Positions 33,437 to 42,229 of a stretch of 46,522 nucleotides of DNA are shown piece by piece. Made by a program: the position numbers and the translations under genes. Under the pieces are notes generated by a model. The model did not search any database. It was not told where the DNA came from and saw nothing but the letters and a program-made list of their open reading frames with translations. Origin of the DNA: FW021-bin31 sp964422465 (GTDB lineage: Bacteria; Bacteroidota; Bacteroidia; Chitinophagales; Chitinophagaceae); contig CAYRBD010000012.1 of assembly GCA_964422465.1 (NCBI GenBank), positions 1-46,522 of the forward strand. Reading direction: 5' to 3'. Numbering within the stretch: the stretch's first letter is position 1; the number at the start of each line of letters is the position of its first letter.

Positions 33437-34360
33437 ATGGAAAATCTTCTGCATAACAAAAGAGTTGCCGTTATCTTATTCTTCAGTTTATTTACCCTTT
33501 TAAGCTTTGGGGGCGTTGCCCAGTTCAAGGTTATCGTTGCGCATCCGAATGAAATAGCTCCTCGGGTTCAGGAGGTTCATGGACCGGATATTGCACTTTA
33601 TAGCCCTGTAGCGCGTTCTCATCATAAGTTGGTCCTGATGATTGAAGGAACAGGAGCAAGCGCTGAAAGCATGCGCGCTATAGATAGCCTGTTTGCCACC
33701 ATGGGTTATCATGTTATCAGTATTGATTATAAGAATAATGTGATATCCACAGTTTGTGAGCATAGTCAGGATAGCGCCTGTTCTTATGATTTTAGGAAAG
33801 AGATCATTACCGGGGCCCCCGTGAGTGACAAAACGGAAGTTGATAGTGCTAACAGCCTTTTAAACAGATTCAGAACATTCTTACAATTTCTTGTTGTAAA
33901 GGATCCGGATGGCGGATGGGCGCATTATATGAAAAAAGGCAAGCCAAAATGGGAGAGGATTATTGTTGCCGGCCATTCGCAGGGTTCGGGTCATGCGGCT
34001 ATGCTGGGAAAAATGTTTAGAGTAAACAGGGTACTGATCTTTTCCGGTCCGCAGGATTATCTGGTGGATATGAACCGGCCTTCTCCCTGGTTGTCTGACA
34101 AAAGCGCTACGCCCGAAAAACGATATTATGCATTCTTAAATCTGAAAGACCCCTTTAATGTAAAATATCAGATTGCCAATTGTAAGAAGCTGATGGCTCA
34201 GATACATCCGGATACGCTTATGGTGCATCCGGGTAATCCTATCCGTGGAGACCATCATATTTTGGTTAATAATATTCATACTAAAGACCCTCACGGCTCC
34301 ACCTTGTTTCCCGAATTTAAAAAGGTGTGGGCTTACATGTTGGGGGAGGGCCGGCATTAA
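33437..34360 (+). CDS. Secreted alpha/beta-hydrolase-like protein
   Basis: A 307-residue exported protein (signal MENLLHNKRVAVILFFSLFTLLSFGGVAQ) with an alpha/beta-hydrolase layout. The first strand region is HKLVLMIEGTGASAESMRAID. The nucleophile elbow is AGHSQGSGHA, the acidic residue may be in FLNLKDPFN, and the His in GDHHILVNN. It resembles a family I recall as BPSS1187-like, of unknown substrate. It lies 61 bp after the GH30 gene and is likely part of the PUL, possibly as an esterase. Start placed at ATG 33437 because the signal peptide begins there; the frame extends to 33362. Confidence 0.75.
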   Translation: MENLLHNKRVAVILFFSLFTLLSFGGVAQFKVIVAHPNEIAPRVQEVHGPDIALYSPVARSHHKLVLMIEGTGASAESMRAIDSLFATMGYHVISIDYKNNVISTVCEHSQDSACSYDFRKEIITGAPVSDKTEVDSANSLLNRFRTFLQFLVVKDPDGGWAHYMKKGKPKWERIIVAGHSQGSGHAAMLGKMFRVNRVLIFSGPQDYLVDMNRPSPWLSDKSATPEKRYYAFLNLKDPFNVKYQIANCKKLMAQIHPDTLMVHPGNPIRGDHHILVNNIHTKDPHGSTLFPEFKKVWAYMLGEGRH

Positions 34361-34444
34361 AGAAGATAAAATGAAAAGAAGTGAGGTTTTTGGTTTGCCA
34401 GGTTACTTTATGTGAGTAATAGAATGGCCCTATCCATACGTATT

Positions 34445-36097
34445 TCATAGTACACTTTCTCCTGCCGCTCTCCCGGCTATCCTTCCCGAAAAGATGCACC
34501 CTCCCAGAAAAGTGCCCTCCAAAGACCGGTAGCCATGCATGCCGCCGCCTCCGAATCCTGCAGCTTCACCGGCAGCAAACAATCCCGGGATGGGTTGCCC
34601 CTCTTTATTCAGCACTTGTGAAGAAAGGTTAGTTTCTAATCCGCCCAGCGTTTTACGGGTTAAGATATGTAACTTTACCGCTATAAGGGGACCGGTATGC
34701 GGATCCAATATTTTATGGGGTTTTGCTGCTCTGACGAGTCTGTCGCCAATATATTTTCTCGACCCCCTAAGCGCGATGATCTGCAGGTCTTTTGAAAAAG
34801 GATTTTCCATTTCCCGGTCTCTGGCTATGATTTGTTGCTTTAATAAATTCTCATCCAAAATAGGTGCTGCCGTAGATAAATTCATGGCATGAATTAGATC
34901 ATCAAGATGGTCTTTTACAATGAAATCGGCTCCTTTTTCTTTAAAGGCTTCCACTGGCCCGGTTGCTGATTTGCCAAAGGCGCGGCTAATCACCTGTCGC
35001 CAGTTTTTATTCGTTAGATCCGGATTTTGTTCAGATCCGGAAAGTGCAAATTCTTTACTAATGATCTTCTGATTGAGGACAAACCAGCTGTAATCATAGC
35101 CGGTATGCAGGATGTGGCTGAGGGTTCCCAGGGTGTCGAATCCCGGAAAGCAGGGCGCCGGTAAGCGGTTGCCTCTGGCATCAAACCATAAGGAAGAGGG
35201 ACCCGGAAGGATCCGGATTCCATGATGACTCCATATCGGTGCCCAATTTTTTATCCCTTCTGTATAATGCCACATGCGGTCAGAATTGATGAGGTGCCCG
35301 CCGGCATTTTCTGCCGTGGATAGCATTTGACCATCCACATAATCCGGTACGCCGCTTAGCATTTTTCCCGGAAGAGGCCCTAATCTTTTTGGCCAGTTTT
35401 GTCTTACCAGCTTCTGATTGGCGCCGATACCTCCGGAAGCAATGACCACTGCCTGAGCCCGAAGGGCAAATTCATCAATTTTTTTTCGGGAACTTTTCTT
35501 CCCTCTTGCCAGTTTGTCTTCTTCCAGAATATTGCCCTGTACACCAAGGACAACGCCGTTTTTTACTATAAGTTCTTTAACCTGATGGCGAAATCTTATG
35601 GCTATCCGGCCCTTTTTCAGGGCTTCATTTACCTGGCGGACAAAAGGGGCTATCAATCCCGGTCCAGTACCCCAGGTAATATGAAATCGGGGTACAGAAT
35701 TACCATGCCCCATAGCGTCATACCCTCCCCGCTCTGCCCATCCGACCACCGGGAAAAAGTGAATGCCTTTTTTTCTTAACCAGGACCGTTTTTCTCCCGC
35801 TGCAAAAGCTACATAAGTCTCCGCCCATTTTCGGGGCCAATAGTCTTCTTCCCGATCAAAACCTGCGGTACCCTGCCAATCCTGCAGAGCTAAGTCATAA
35901 GAGTCCCGAATACCTAAACGCCGTTGCTCCGGCGAGTCAACCAGAAAAAGTCCGCCAAATGACCAAAAGGCCTGTCCTCCCAGGTCCTGTTCTGATTCCT
36001 GATCCAGGAGAACCACTTTTTTTTCCAAGTCGATAAGCGTTGTCGCAGCTACTAATCCCGACAAGCCTCCGCCAACAATTATAACATCTGTATCCAT
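34445..36097 (-). CDS. FAD-binding dehydrogenase (fumarate reductase/KstD-like)
   Basis: A 550-residue flavoprotein with the N-terminal dinucleotide-binding motif VDVIIVGGGLSGLVAATTLI-like (residues 4-22, GGGLSG) and LLDQESEQDLGGQAFWSFGG next to it. The C-terminal GLFAAGEAAGFGGGGMHGYRSLEGTFLGGCIFSGRIAG closes the FAD site. The architecture is that of the succinate dehydrogenase/fumarate reductase flavoprotein and 3-ketosteroid dehydrogenase group. I recall close relatives annotated only as FAD-binding dehydrogenase. Substrate unknown. It follows an uncharacterised secreted-protein gene by 16 bp and is probably co-transcribed with it. Confidence 0.85.
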   Translation of the reverse strand: MDTDVIIVGGGLSGLVAATTLIDLEKKVVLLDQESEQDLGGQAFWSFGGLFLVDSPEQRRLGIRDSYDLALQDWQGTAGFDREEDYWPRKWAETYVAFAAGEKRSWLRKKGIHFFPVVGWAERGGYDAMGHGNSVPRFHITWGTGPGLIAPFVRQVNEALKKGRIAIRFRHQVKELIVKNGVVLGVQGNILEEDKLARGKKSSRKKIDEFALRAQAVVIASGGIGANQKLVRQNWPKRLGPLPGKMLSGVPDYVDGQMLSTAENAGGHLINSDRMWHYTEGIKNWAPIWSHHGIRILPGPSSLWFDARGNRLPAPCFPGFDTLGTLSHILHTGYDYSWFVLNQKIISKEFALSGSEQNPDLTNKNWRQVISRAFGKSATGPVEAFKEKGADFIVKDHLDDLIHAMNLSTAAPILDENLLKQQIIARDREMENPFSKDLQIIALRGSRKYIGDRLVRAAKPHKILDPHTGPLIAVKLHILTRKTLGGLETNLSSQVLNKEGQPIPGLFAAGEAAGFGGGGMHGYRSLEGTFLGGCIFSGRIAGRAAGESVL

Positions 36098-36113
36098 TTT
36101 AATTTACATTTAT

Positions 36114-37112
36114 TTATTGGTATTGAACATATACCGGTTGTGGAAAAAGTTGAAGTACCTCCTCCGGGCTCATCATTTTATGGCCATCCATATTGTCATT
36201 TTTAAAAAAGAGTTTGATGCCCGTATATTCTACCGGTTGTTTGTAAATGAACTCGTGATAGCTCTCTTTTTTCAAATATTGAGAACCAAAACCATCCATA
36301 TCCATGATAACCTGCACTTGAGAGCAGGGTTTTATATCCTTGTAATTCGTGACCATATTTTCTGTAAAGCGATGAACAATTAATAACTTAGGAGGTAAAT
36401 GGCAAGTGTCAACTAAATATTTAAGATATTGAATACAAAAATTAATATCCGTTGCATCAAGTGAACCGATTCTCCTGCCGGGCACCTGATTTTTCTTCAT
36501 GGCAAATTCAGGATCAACAGCCAGCTCTACATTTGGCATTTTCAGGTATTTCTTATAATGTGGAATCTCCTCTTCTACCGTACTTCTGCCTATTTGGAAA
36601 TCTAATATAACCAGCGCATTTATACTTTTTGCCATTTCGAGAACACTGTCCACTATGGTGTAAGGCATTCTTAGCCGGTACAAACTGTCTTTCCCGGGCA
36701 TACTCTGTGCTGAAACTGTGATTAACTCTAAAGCAGGTATTACTTTTTTCGTACTGTCAGCTTCCTCCCATTGCCTAACCTTTTTTTGAAGCTTGGATAA
36801 GACAATAACGGGTGGAAATTTACCTAATATTCCCATTTTTTTAGAAAAAAGGTTTCCATAAAATGCTATAATCCGGTGATCGGGAAGAAGTGAGCCTTTG
36901 AGAACAGGTGGTGTTTTTACCGGCCATAAATTCTCCGTCTCCGGGGGAACCTTGGCGGTAGGTCTGTAGCGTGTAACGGAATCTGTATCCGGTTGTAAAA
37001 CAAAAAAGGAAGAAAAAGAAATCTTTACATGAGAAGTGCTCTTTGCAGGTAGAGGTCTGTTGAATGCCGGAAACAACGGCAAAACCATAAGAAGATAAAC
37101 CAGCCATCGCAT
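36114..37112 (-). CDS. Uncharacterised secreted protein
   Basis: A 332-residue protein with an N-terminal signal-like segment (MRWLVYLLMVLPLFPAF) and a low-complexity stretch to about residue 75. The conserved-looking part begins with HRIIAFYGNLFSKKMGILGKF and continues with IPALELITVSAQ, NALVILDFQIGRS, NVELAVDPEFAM, RIGSLDATDIN, PPKLLIVHRFTENMV and VQVIMDMDGFG. The spacing of strand-like segments suggests a TIM barrel. I recall similar sequences in actinobacterial lipoproteins of unknown function. It may act on a cell-wall or glycan substrate, but nothing here proves it. Confidence 0.65.
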   Translation of the reverse strand: MRWLVYLLMVLPLFPAFNRPLPAKSTSHVKISFSSFFVLQPDTDSVTRYRPTAKVPPETENLWPVKTPPVLKGSLLPDHRIIAFYGNLFSKKMGILGKFPPVIVLSKLQKKVRQWEEADSTKKVIPALELITVSAQSMPGKDSLYRLRMPYTIVDSVLEMAKSINALVILDFQIGRSTVEEEIPHYKKYLKMPNVELAVDPEFAMKKNQVPGRRIGSLDATDINFCIQYLKYLVDTCHLPPKLLIVHRFTENMVTNYKDIKPCSQVQVIMDMDGFGSQYLKKESYHEFIYKQPVEYTGIKLFFKNDNMDGHKMMSPEEVLQLFPQPVYVQYQ

Positions 37113-37212
37113 CTTAGCCCTCCTTCGTTCTATTTTTATAAAATATTACAAGTTTTGCAGCTCAAATGTTTTTTTTTAAATTTACCATCAATTTTAAATT
37201 AAATTTTCGATT

Positions 37213-38205
37213 ATGGAATATAGAACACTTGGACAGAGCGATTTGAGAGTCTCTGCTATTACTTTCGGCGCCTGGGCTATCGGCGGATGGCAATGGGGCG
37301 GTTCGGATATGAAGGACGCAATAAACGCTATTCATGCCGCTCTGGATGAAGGAATGAGCTCCATAGATACCGCGCCTATTTATGGTTTTGGAAAAAGTGA
37401 ACAAATTGTTGGGGAAGCTATAAAAGGGAAACCTCGTGATAAAATACAACTGTTTACCAAATTTGCACGACGCTGGGATACCCGCGAGGGAGAATTTATT
37501 GCAGATACTGTGGATGAAAATGGGAAACCCATAAAGATATACGGGCGCGCCGACAAAGAGAGTATTTTTGATGAATGCGAACAGAGCCTGAAAAGGCTGG
37601 GCGTTGATTATATAGACCTTTATCAAATCCATTGGCCAGTACCCTCTACGCCTATTGAAGAAACTATGGAAGCGCTGGACAGGTTGAAAGACCAGGGTAA
37701 GATCAGGGCTGCTGCTGTGTGCAATTATAGATTGAGCGAATTAAAAGAAGCAGAAAAAACCCTTCATCTGGCCAGCGATCAGGTGCCTTATAGTATGTTG
37801 TTAAAAGATTATGAAAAGGAGGAAATCCCTTATTGCATACAACATCAAATTGGAATTTTGGCATATAGCCCGATGCAACGTGGCTTGCTGACCGGGAAGT
37901 TTCAACCGGATCATCAATTTGAAGAGGGGGACAGCCGGAGTACCAATAAATACTTTAAAACAGAAAACATTAAACAGGTAAATAAATTTCTGGAAAAAAT
38001 TAAACCTATTGCAGAGGAGCATAATGCCACTTTGGCTCAACTGGTTTTGCGTTGGACTATTGACCAACCGGGTATTACAGTGGCTCTGGCCGGGGGGCGG
38101 AATCCGGAACAGGCCATTCAAAATGCCCGTGCCGCTGAATTGAATATTCCAAAAGAGGAGATGAAGCATATCAATGATGCGCTGGCTTTGTTGGAACTGG
38201 TTTGA
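37213..38205 (+). CDS. Aldo/keto reductase
   Basis: A 330-residue NAD(P)H-dependent oxidoreductase of the AKR superfamily with a TIM-barrel fold. The catalytic tetrad is visible as D52 and Y57 (IDTAPIYGFGKSE), K83 (LFTKFAR) and H139 (DLYQIHWP). The cofactor region is LAYSPMQRGLLTGKF and VALAGGRNPEQAIQN. The physiological substrate is not readable from sequence. It is divergent from the 36114-37112 gene and followed by tpx after 70 bp. Confidence 0.92.
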   Translation: MEYRTLGQSDLRVSAITFGAWAIGGWQWGGSDMKDAINAIHAALDEGMSSIDTAPIYGFGKSEQIVGEAIKGKPRDKIQLFTKFARRWDTREGEFIADTVDENGKPIKIYGRADKESIFDECEQSLKRLGVDYIDLYQIHWPVPSTPIEETMEALDRLKDQGKIRAAAVCNYRLSELKEAEKTLHLASDQVPYSMLLKDYEKEEIPYCIQHQIGILAYSPMQRGLLTGKFQPDHQFEEGDSRSTNKYFKTENIKQVNKFLEKIKPIAEEHNATLAQLVLRWTIDQPGITVALAGGRNPEQAIQNARAAELNIPKEEMKHINDALALLELV

Positions 38206-38275
38206 TTTTTTAAACAATATGTCTGGTTAGTTGTAATAACAGCAATACTTATTTATCAAAAATTAAAAATGGATT

Positions 38276-38773
38276 ATGGCAACGATTAAATTTCATGGAG
38301 AGGATGTTCATACTGTAGGAAACTTACCGGAGAAAGGAAGTCAGTTACAGGATTTTACCCTTGTAGCAAATGATCTTTCAGAAAAGTCCCTGTCTGATTT
38401 TGCAGGAAAAAAGTTGATTTTGAGCATTTTCCCAAGTGTGAATACGGGAGTATGCGCAAACTCTGTACGCAATTTTAATAAAAAAGCAGCTGACCTCGAT
38501 GATGCTATAGTCCTTTGTATCTCTAAAGATTTACCCTTTGCGCAAGCACAGTTTTGTGGCGCCGAAGGATTGAAAAATGTAGTAACCTTATCCGATTTTA
38601 GAAGCGACCTGGGCCATGCTTATGGTGTGCAAATGGCTGATGGCCCGTTGAAAGGGTTGCTGAGCCGTGCGGTTATTGTAACAGATGCGCAGGGCAAGAT
38701 CGTTTATACAGAACAGGTACAGGAAGTTACAGACGAACCTGATTATGATGCTGCTTTGGAAGCGGCGAGATAA
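38276..38773 (+). CDS. tpx: Thiol peroxidase
   Basis: A 165-residue atypical 2-Cys peroxiredoxin reducing peroxides with thioredoxin. The peroxidatic cysteine is C60 in SVNTGVCANSVR, and the resolving cysteine is C94 in AQFCGAEG. The opening GNLPEKGSQLQDFTLV and the region SDFRSDLGHAYGVQMADGPLKGLLSRAVIV are typical of Tpx. The length is standard. Its end lies 3 bp from the convergent parE stop. Confidence 0.94.
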   Translation: MATIKFHGEDVHTVGNLPEKGSQLQDFTLVANDLSEKSLSDFAGKKLILSIFPSVNTGVCANSVRNFNKKAADLDDAIVLCISKDLPFAQAQFCGAEGLKNVVTLSDFRSDLGHAYGVQMADGPLKGLLSRAVIVTDAQGKIVYTEQVQEVTDEPDYDAALEAAR

Positions 38774-38776
38774 AAT

Positions 38777-40693
38777 TCAGACGGCCTCAACCAGATCCTT
38801 TTCTACTCTGAGGCTTTCAATAATGAACTTCTGTCTATCTGGAGTGTTTTTCCCCATATAGTAAGAGAGGAGTTTGGGAAGGGTGGTATCTTTATTGATG
38901 ATGACCGGTTGCAATCGGATGTCCTCACCAATAAAGTTACCAAATTCCTTCGGAGATATTTCTCCTAATCCTTTAAAACGAGTGATTTCGGGTTTGCCTT
39001 TTAATTTTTCAATCGCTTCCTGTTTTTCTTCCTCATCATAGCAATAGATAGTTTCCTTCTTGTTGCGCACTCTGAAAAGGGGGGTTTCTAAGATATAGAC
39101 ATGTCCGTTTTTCACGAGGTCCGGAAAGAATTGCAGGAAAAAGGTGAGCAGTAAAAGCCGTATGTGCATACCATCTACATCTGCATCGGTAGCTATAACA
39201 ATCTGATTGTAACGCAAGTTGTCCAGCCCTTCTTCAATGTTCAGGGCATGATGCAGTAGATTAAACTCTTCGTTTTCATAAACGATTTTCTTTTTTAAAC
39301 CATAGCTGTTTAAAGGTTTTCCGCGCAGACTAAACACTGCCTGGGTTTCTACGTTACGGGATTTTGTTATAGAACCACTGGCAGAGTCTCCTTCTGTAAT
39401 GAACAACGTAGTTTTCAACTTTTTCTCATTGAGTTCTTCGTGGTCTTTTTTATTTTTATTTTCATCGTTGAAATGAATATGACAGTCTCTCAACTTACGG
39501 TTTCTCAGATTGGCCTTTTTGGCTCTCTCATTAGCCAGTTTTTTTACGCCGGCCATGTCTTTTCTTTCCCGCTCATTTTGCTCAATTCGTTTTTTTAGGG
39601 CCTCTGCGGTATCCGGATTTTTGTGTAGGTAATTGTCCAGTTCTCTGCTTAAGAAGTCTCCTATAAAACTTTTCATGGAAGGGCCGCCTTCATATACATG
39701 TGTAGAGCCTAATTTTGTTTTTGTTTGAGATTCAAAAACAGGCTCTTGTATTCTTACAGCTATAGCGGCACATATTGATGACCGTATATCCGTAGCTTCG
39801 TATGCTTTTTTGCTGCCGTTAGTATGCTTAAAAAAGTCGCGGATGGTTTTTACATACATTTCCCTGAAGGCCGATAGGTGTGTCCCGTTTTGGGTGGTAT
39901 GCTGGCCATTTACGAAAGTGTAATAATCCTCGCCATACTCATCTGTGTGGGTTATGGCAATTTCAATATCATCTTCTTTTAAATGAATAATAGGGTATCG
40001 TACTTCTTCTTCGTTTACCTTGTCCCGTAACAGGTCAAGCAGTCCGTTTTTAGAATAATATCTTTTCCCATTCAGTTTGATGCTCAGTCCCGAATTAAGA
40101 TAACAATAATTTTGTATCTGAAGAATCGGATATTCAGGACGAAAACGATAATTCTTGAAGACCTGTGTATCCGGGATAAAAGTTACTTCTGTTCCGTTGG
40201 GCTCATCGCATTTTTTTATTTTGTGTTCTTTTATCAGCGTTCCTCTTTCAAACTCTACTTCTTTGGCTTTGCCTTCTCTTATAGACCGGATTTTAAAATA
40301 GGAGGATAAGGCATTGACGGCTTTGGTTCCCACGCCATTCAGCCCAACCGACTTTTGAAAAACCTTGCTGTCGTATTTGGCGCCGGTATTTATTTTACTG
40401 ACTACTTCTACTACTTTACCCAGAGGAACACCGCGTCCGTAGTCGCGTACTTTTACATCATGCTCAGTAATAGCAATATCTATCGTTTTCCCAAACCCCA
40501 TTGTAAATTCATCTATGGAGTTATCAATCACTTCTTTTAACAATACATAAATTCCATCATCCTGGCTGCTGCCATCTCCAAGTTTACCAATGTACATTCC
40601 CGGACGAAGGCGAATATGCTCTTTCCAGTCTAAGGAGATAATAGAACCTTCATCATAGGCATTGAATAGATCTTGTTCCTGTTTTTTAGCCAT
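38777..40693 (-). CDS. parE: DNA topoisomerase IV subunit B
   Basis: A 638-residue type IIA topoisomerase ATPase subunit. The GHKL ATPase has EVIDNSIDEF (N and D for Mg-ATP), RDYGRGVPLG and GLNGVGTKAVNALS. The transducer domain follows. The TOPRIM domain carries LFITEGDSASGS and the metal-binding DADVDGMH. The form with NRKLRDCHIHFNDE and the overall length match the Bacteroidota topoisomerase IV B subunit better than GyrB. parC is not adjacent in this window. A TACATTTG box lies 41 bp upstream. Confidence 0.92.
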   Translation of the reverse strand: MAKKQEQDLFNAYDEGSIISLDWKEHIRLRPGMYIGKLGDGSSQDDGIYVLLKEVIDNSIDEFTMGFGKTIDIAITEHDVKVRDYGRGVPLGKVVEVVSKINTGAKYDSKVFQKSVGLNGVGTKAVNALSSYFKIRSIREGKAKEVEFERGTLIKEHKIKKCDEPNGTEVTFIPDTQVFKNYRFRPEYPILQIQNYCYLNSGLSIKLNGKRYYSKNGLLDLLRDKVNEEEVRYPIIHLKEDDIEIAITHTDEYGEDYYTFVNGQHTTQNGTHLSAFREMYVKTIRDFFKHTNGSKKAYEATDIRSSICAAIAVRIQEPVFESQTKTKLGSTHVYEGGPSMKSFIGDFLSRELDNYLHKNPDTAEALKKRIEQNERERKDMAGVKKLANERAKKANLRNRKLRDCHIHFNDENKNKKDHEELNEKKLKTTLFITEGDSASGSITKSRNVETQAVFSLRGKPLNSYGLKKKIVYENEEFNLLHHALNIEEGLDNLRYNQIVIATDADVDGMHIRLLLLTFFLQFFPDLVKNGHVYILETPLFRVRNKKETIYCYDEEEKQEAIEKLKGKPEITRFKGLGEISPKEFGNFIGEDIRLQPVIINKDTTLPKLLSYYMGKNTPDRQKFIIESLRVEKDLVEAV

Positions 40694-40733
40694 ATTGTAG
40701 AATTACTAAAATGTTTAGCAGTGAATATTGGAG

Positions 40734-40741
40734 CAAATGTA
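40734..40741 (-). promoter_or_regulatory. Possible -7 box of parE
   Basis: TACATTTG on the minus strand matches TAnnTTTG, 41 bp before the parE ATG. No TTG at the -33 spacing is visible. Confidence 0.4.
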
Positions 40742-40802
40742 AGTAAAATCTTCCTGTATTAATCTCCCATAATTTCTTACTTTAGGGCCAAAGTAGAAAA
40801 AT

Positions 40803-42227
40803 ATGGAAAGAAGAAACTTTCTTAAACAGTCCGCTTTTGCAGGTGCTGTCCTGGGGATGCCTTCCATTTTAAAAGGGGCGCCTCCCGCAGATTTTCCGGT
40901 GGTACGGGTACCGAAGAACAAACGGCATTTTACCAGTGAGGCGGTAGAAAATACCATTGCTCGGATGCAAAAGAAAATAAAAGACAAGGAACTGGCATGG
41001 ATGTTTGGAAACTGTTTCCCTAATACGCTGGATACTACAGTTTATTTTAAAGAAGATGCGGGTCGGCCCGATACCTTTGTGATCACGGGCGATATTCATG
41101 CCATGTGGCTTCGCGACAGCAGCGCGCAGGTATGGCCTTATTTACCCCTTATAAAGGAAGACTCTAAATTACAACAATTGATTGCAGGAGTCATTAACCG
41201 GCAGACCAAATGTATTCTTATTGACCCGTATGCTAATGCCTTTAATGATGGACCTACCGGGAGCGAGTGGGATAAAGACCTGACAAAAATGACCCCCTGG
41301 CTGCATGAACGGAAATACGAACTGGATTCGCTCTGCTATCCGATACGCTTGGCTTATGGCTATTGGAAAGAAACCGGAGATACTTCTCCTTTTGATGAAA
41401 AATGGATACAAGCCATGAAGCTGGCCGTGCAGACGATGGAGGTTCAGCAACGTAAAAAGGGTCATGGTCCTTATAAATTTGGACGGGTGACATCCTGGTC
41501 AACAGATACCGTTCCGGGGAATGGGTATGGTAACCCGGTTGTGCCGGTCGGGTTAATTGTTTCCATCTTCAGACCTTCAGATGATGCCACTATTTTCCCT
41601 TTCCTGATTCCCTCCAACCTTTTTGCCGTCGCTTCCCTGAGGCAATTAGCCGAAATGAGTCAAAAGATTAAAAAAGATGCCGATTTTGCCGGAGTTTGCA
41701 ATGACCTTGCAGAGGAGGTAGAAGCTGCATTAAAGAAATATGCAATTGTGGAGCATCAGCATTTTGGAAACCTATATGCTTTTGAAACCGATGGTTATGG
41801 AAATCATCTTTACATGGATGACAGCAATGTCCCCAGCCTGTTGTCTCTTCCTTATTTAAATACGCTTGACAGGGATGATAAGGTTTACCGGAACACGCGG
41901 GCTTTTGTTATGAGTGACAGGAATCCGTATTTCTTTAAAGGTACTGCTGCAGAGGGAAATGGCAGTCCACATACCCTGTTAAATAAAATATGGCCAATGA
42001 GCATTATTATGCGGGCTATGACCTCTGATGATGACAAGGAAATCAGGAAGTGCCTGCACTGGCTGAAGACCACGCATGCCGGTACGGGCTTTATGCATGA
42101 ATCCTTTAACATGGATAATCCGAAAGATTTTACCCGAAAGTGGTTTGCATGGGCCAATACCCTGTTTGGAGAATTGTTGTTGAAACTGGAAAAGGAGCGA
42201 CCGCGGTTGCTGGAGCAGGAGCTATAA
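40803..42227 (+). CDS. GH125 exo-alpha-1,6-mannosidase with Tat-type signal
   Basis: A 474-residue glycosidase of family GH125, metal-independent inverting enzymes that remove alpha-1,6-linked mannose. Characteristic parts are GDIHAMWLRDSSAQVWPYLPL, DPYANAFNDGPTGSEWDKDLT, YELDSLCYPIRLAYGYWK, the YGNPVVPVGLIVSIFRPSDDA segment and GTGFMHESFN near the C-terminus. The N-terminus MERRNFLKQSAFAGAVLGMPS has a twin-arginine motif (RRNFLK) and a hydrophobic core, so export of a folded enzyme by Tat is likely. It stands alone, 6 kb from the glucan PUL. Confidence 0.92.
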   Translation: MERRNFLKQSAFAGAVLGMPSILKGAPPADFPVVRVPKNKRHFTSEAVENTIARMQKKIKDKELAWMFGNCFPNTLDTTVYFKEDAGRPDTFVITGDIHAMWLRDSSAQVWPYLPLIKEDSKLQQLIAGVINRQTKCILIDPYANAFNDGPTGSEWDKDLTKMTPWLHERKYELDSLCYPIRLAYGYWKETGDTSPFDEKWIQAMKLAVQTMEVQQRKKGHGPYKFGRVTSWSTDTVPGNGYGNPVVPVGLIVSIFRPSDDATIFPFLIPSNLFAVASLRQLAEMSQKIKKDADFAGVCNDLAEEVEAALKKYAIVEHQHFGNLYAFETDGYGNHLYMDDSNVPSLLSLPYLNTLDRDDKVYRNTRAFVMSDRNPYFFKGTAAEGNGSPHTLLNKIWPMSIIMRAMTSDDDKEIRKCLHWLKTTHAGTGFMHESFNMDNPKDFTRKWFAWANTLFGELLLKLEKERPRLLEQEL

Positions 42228-42229
42228 AG

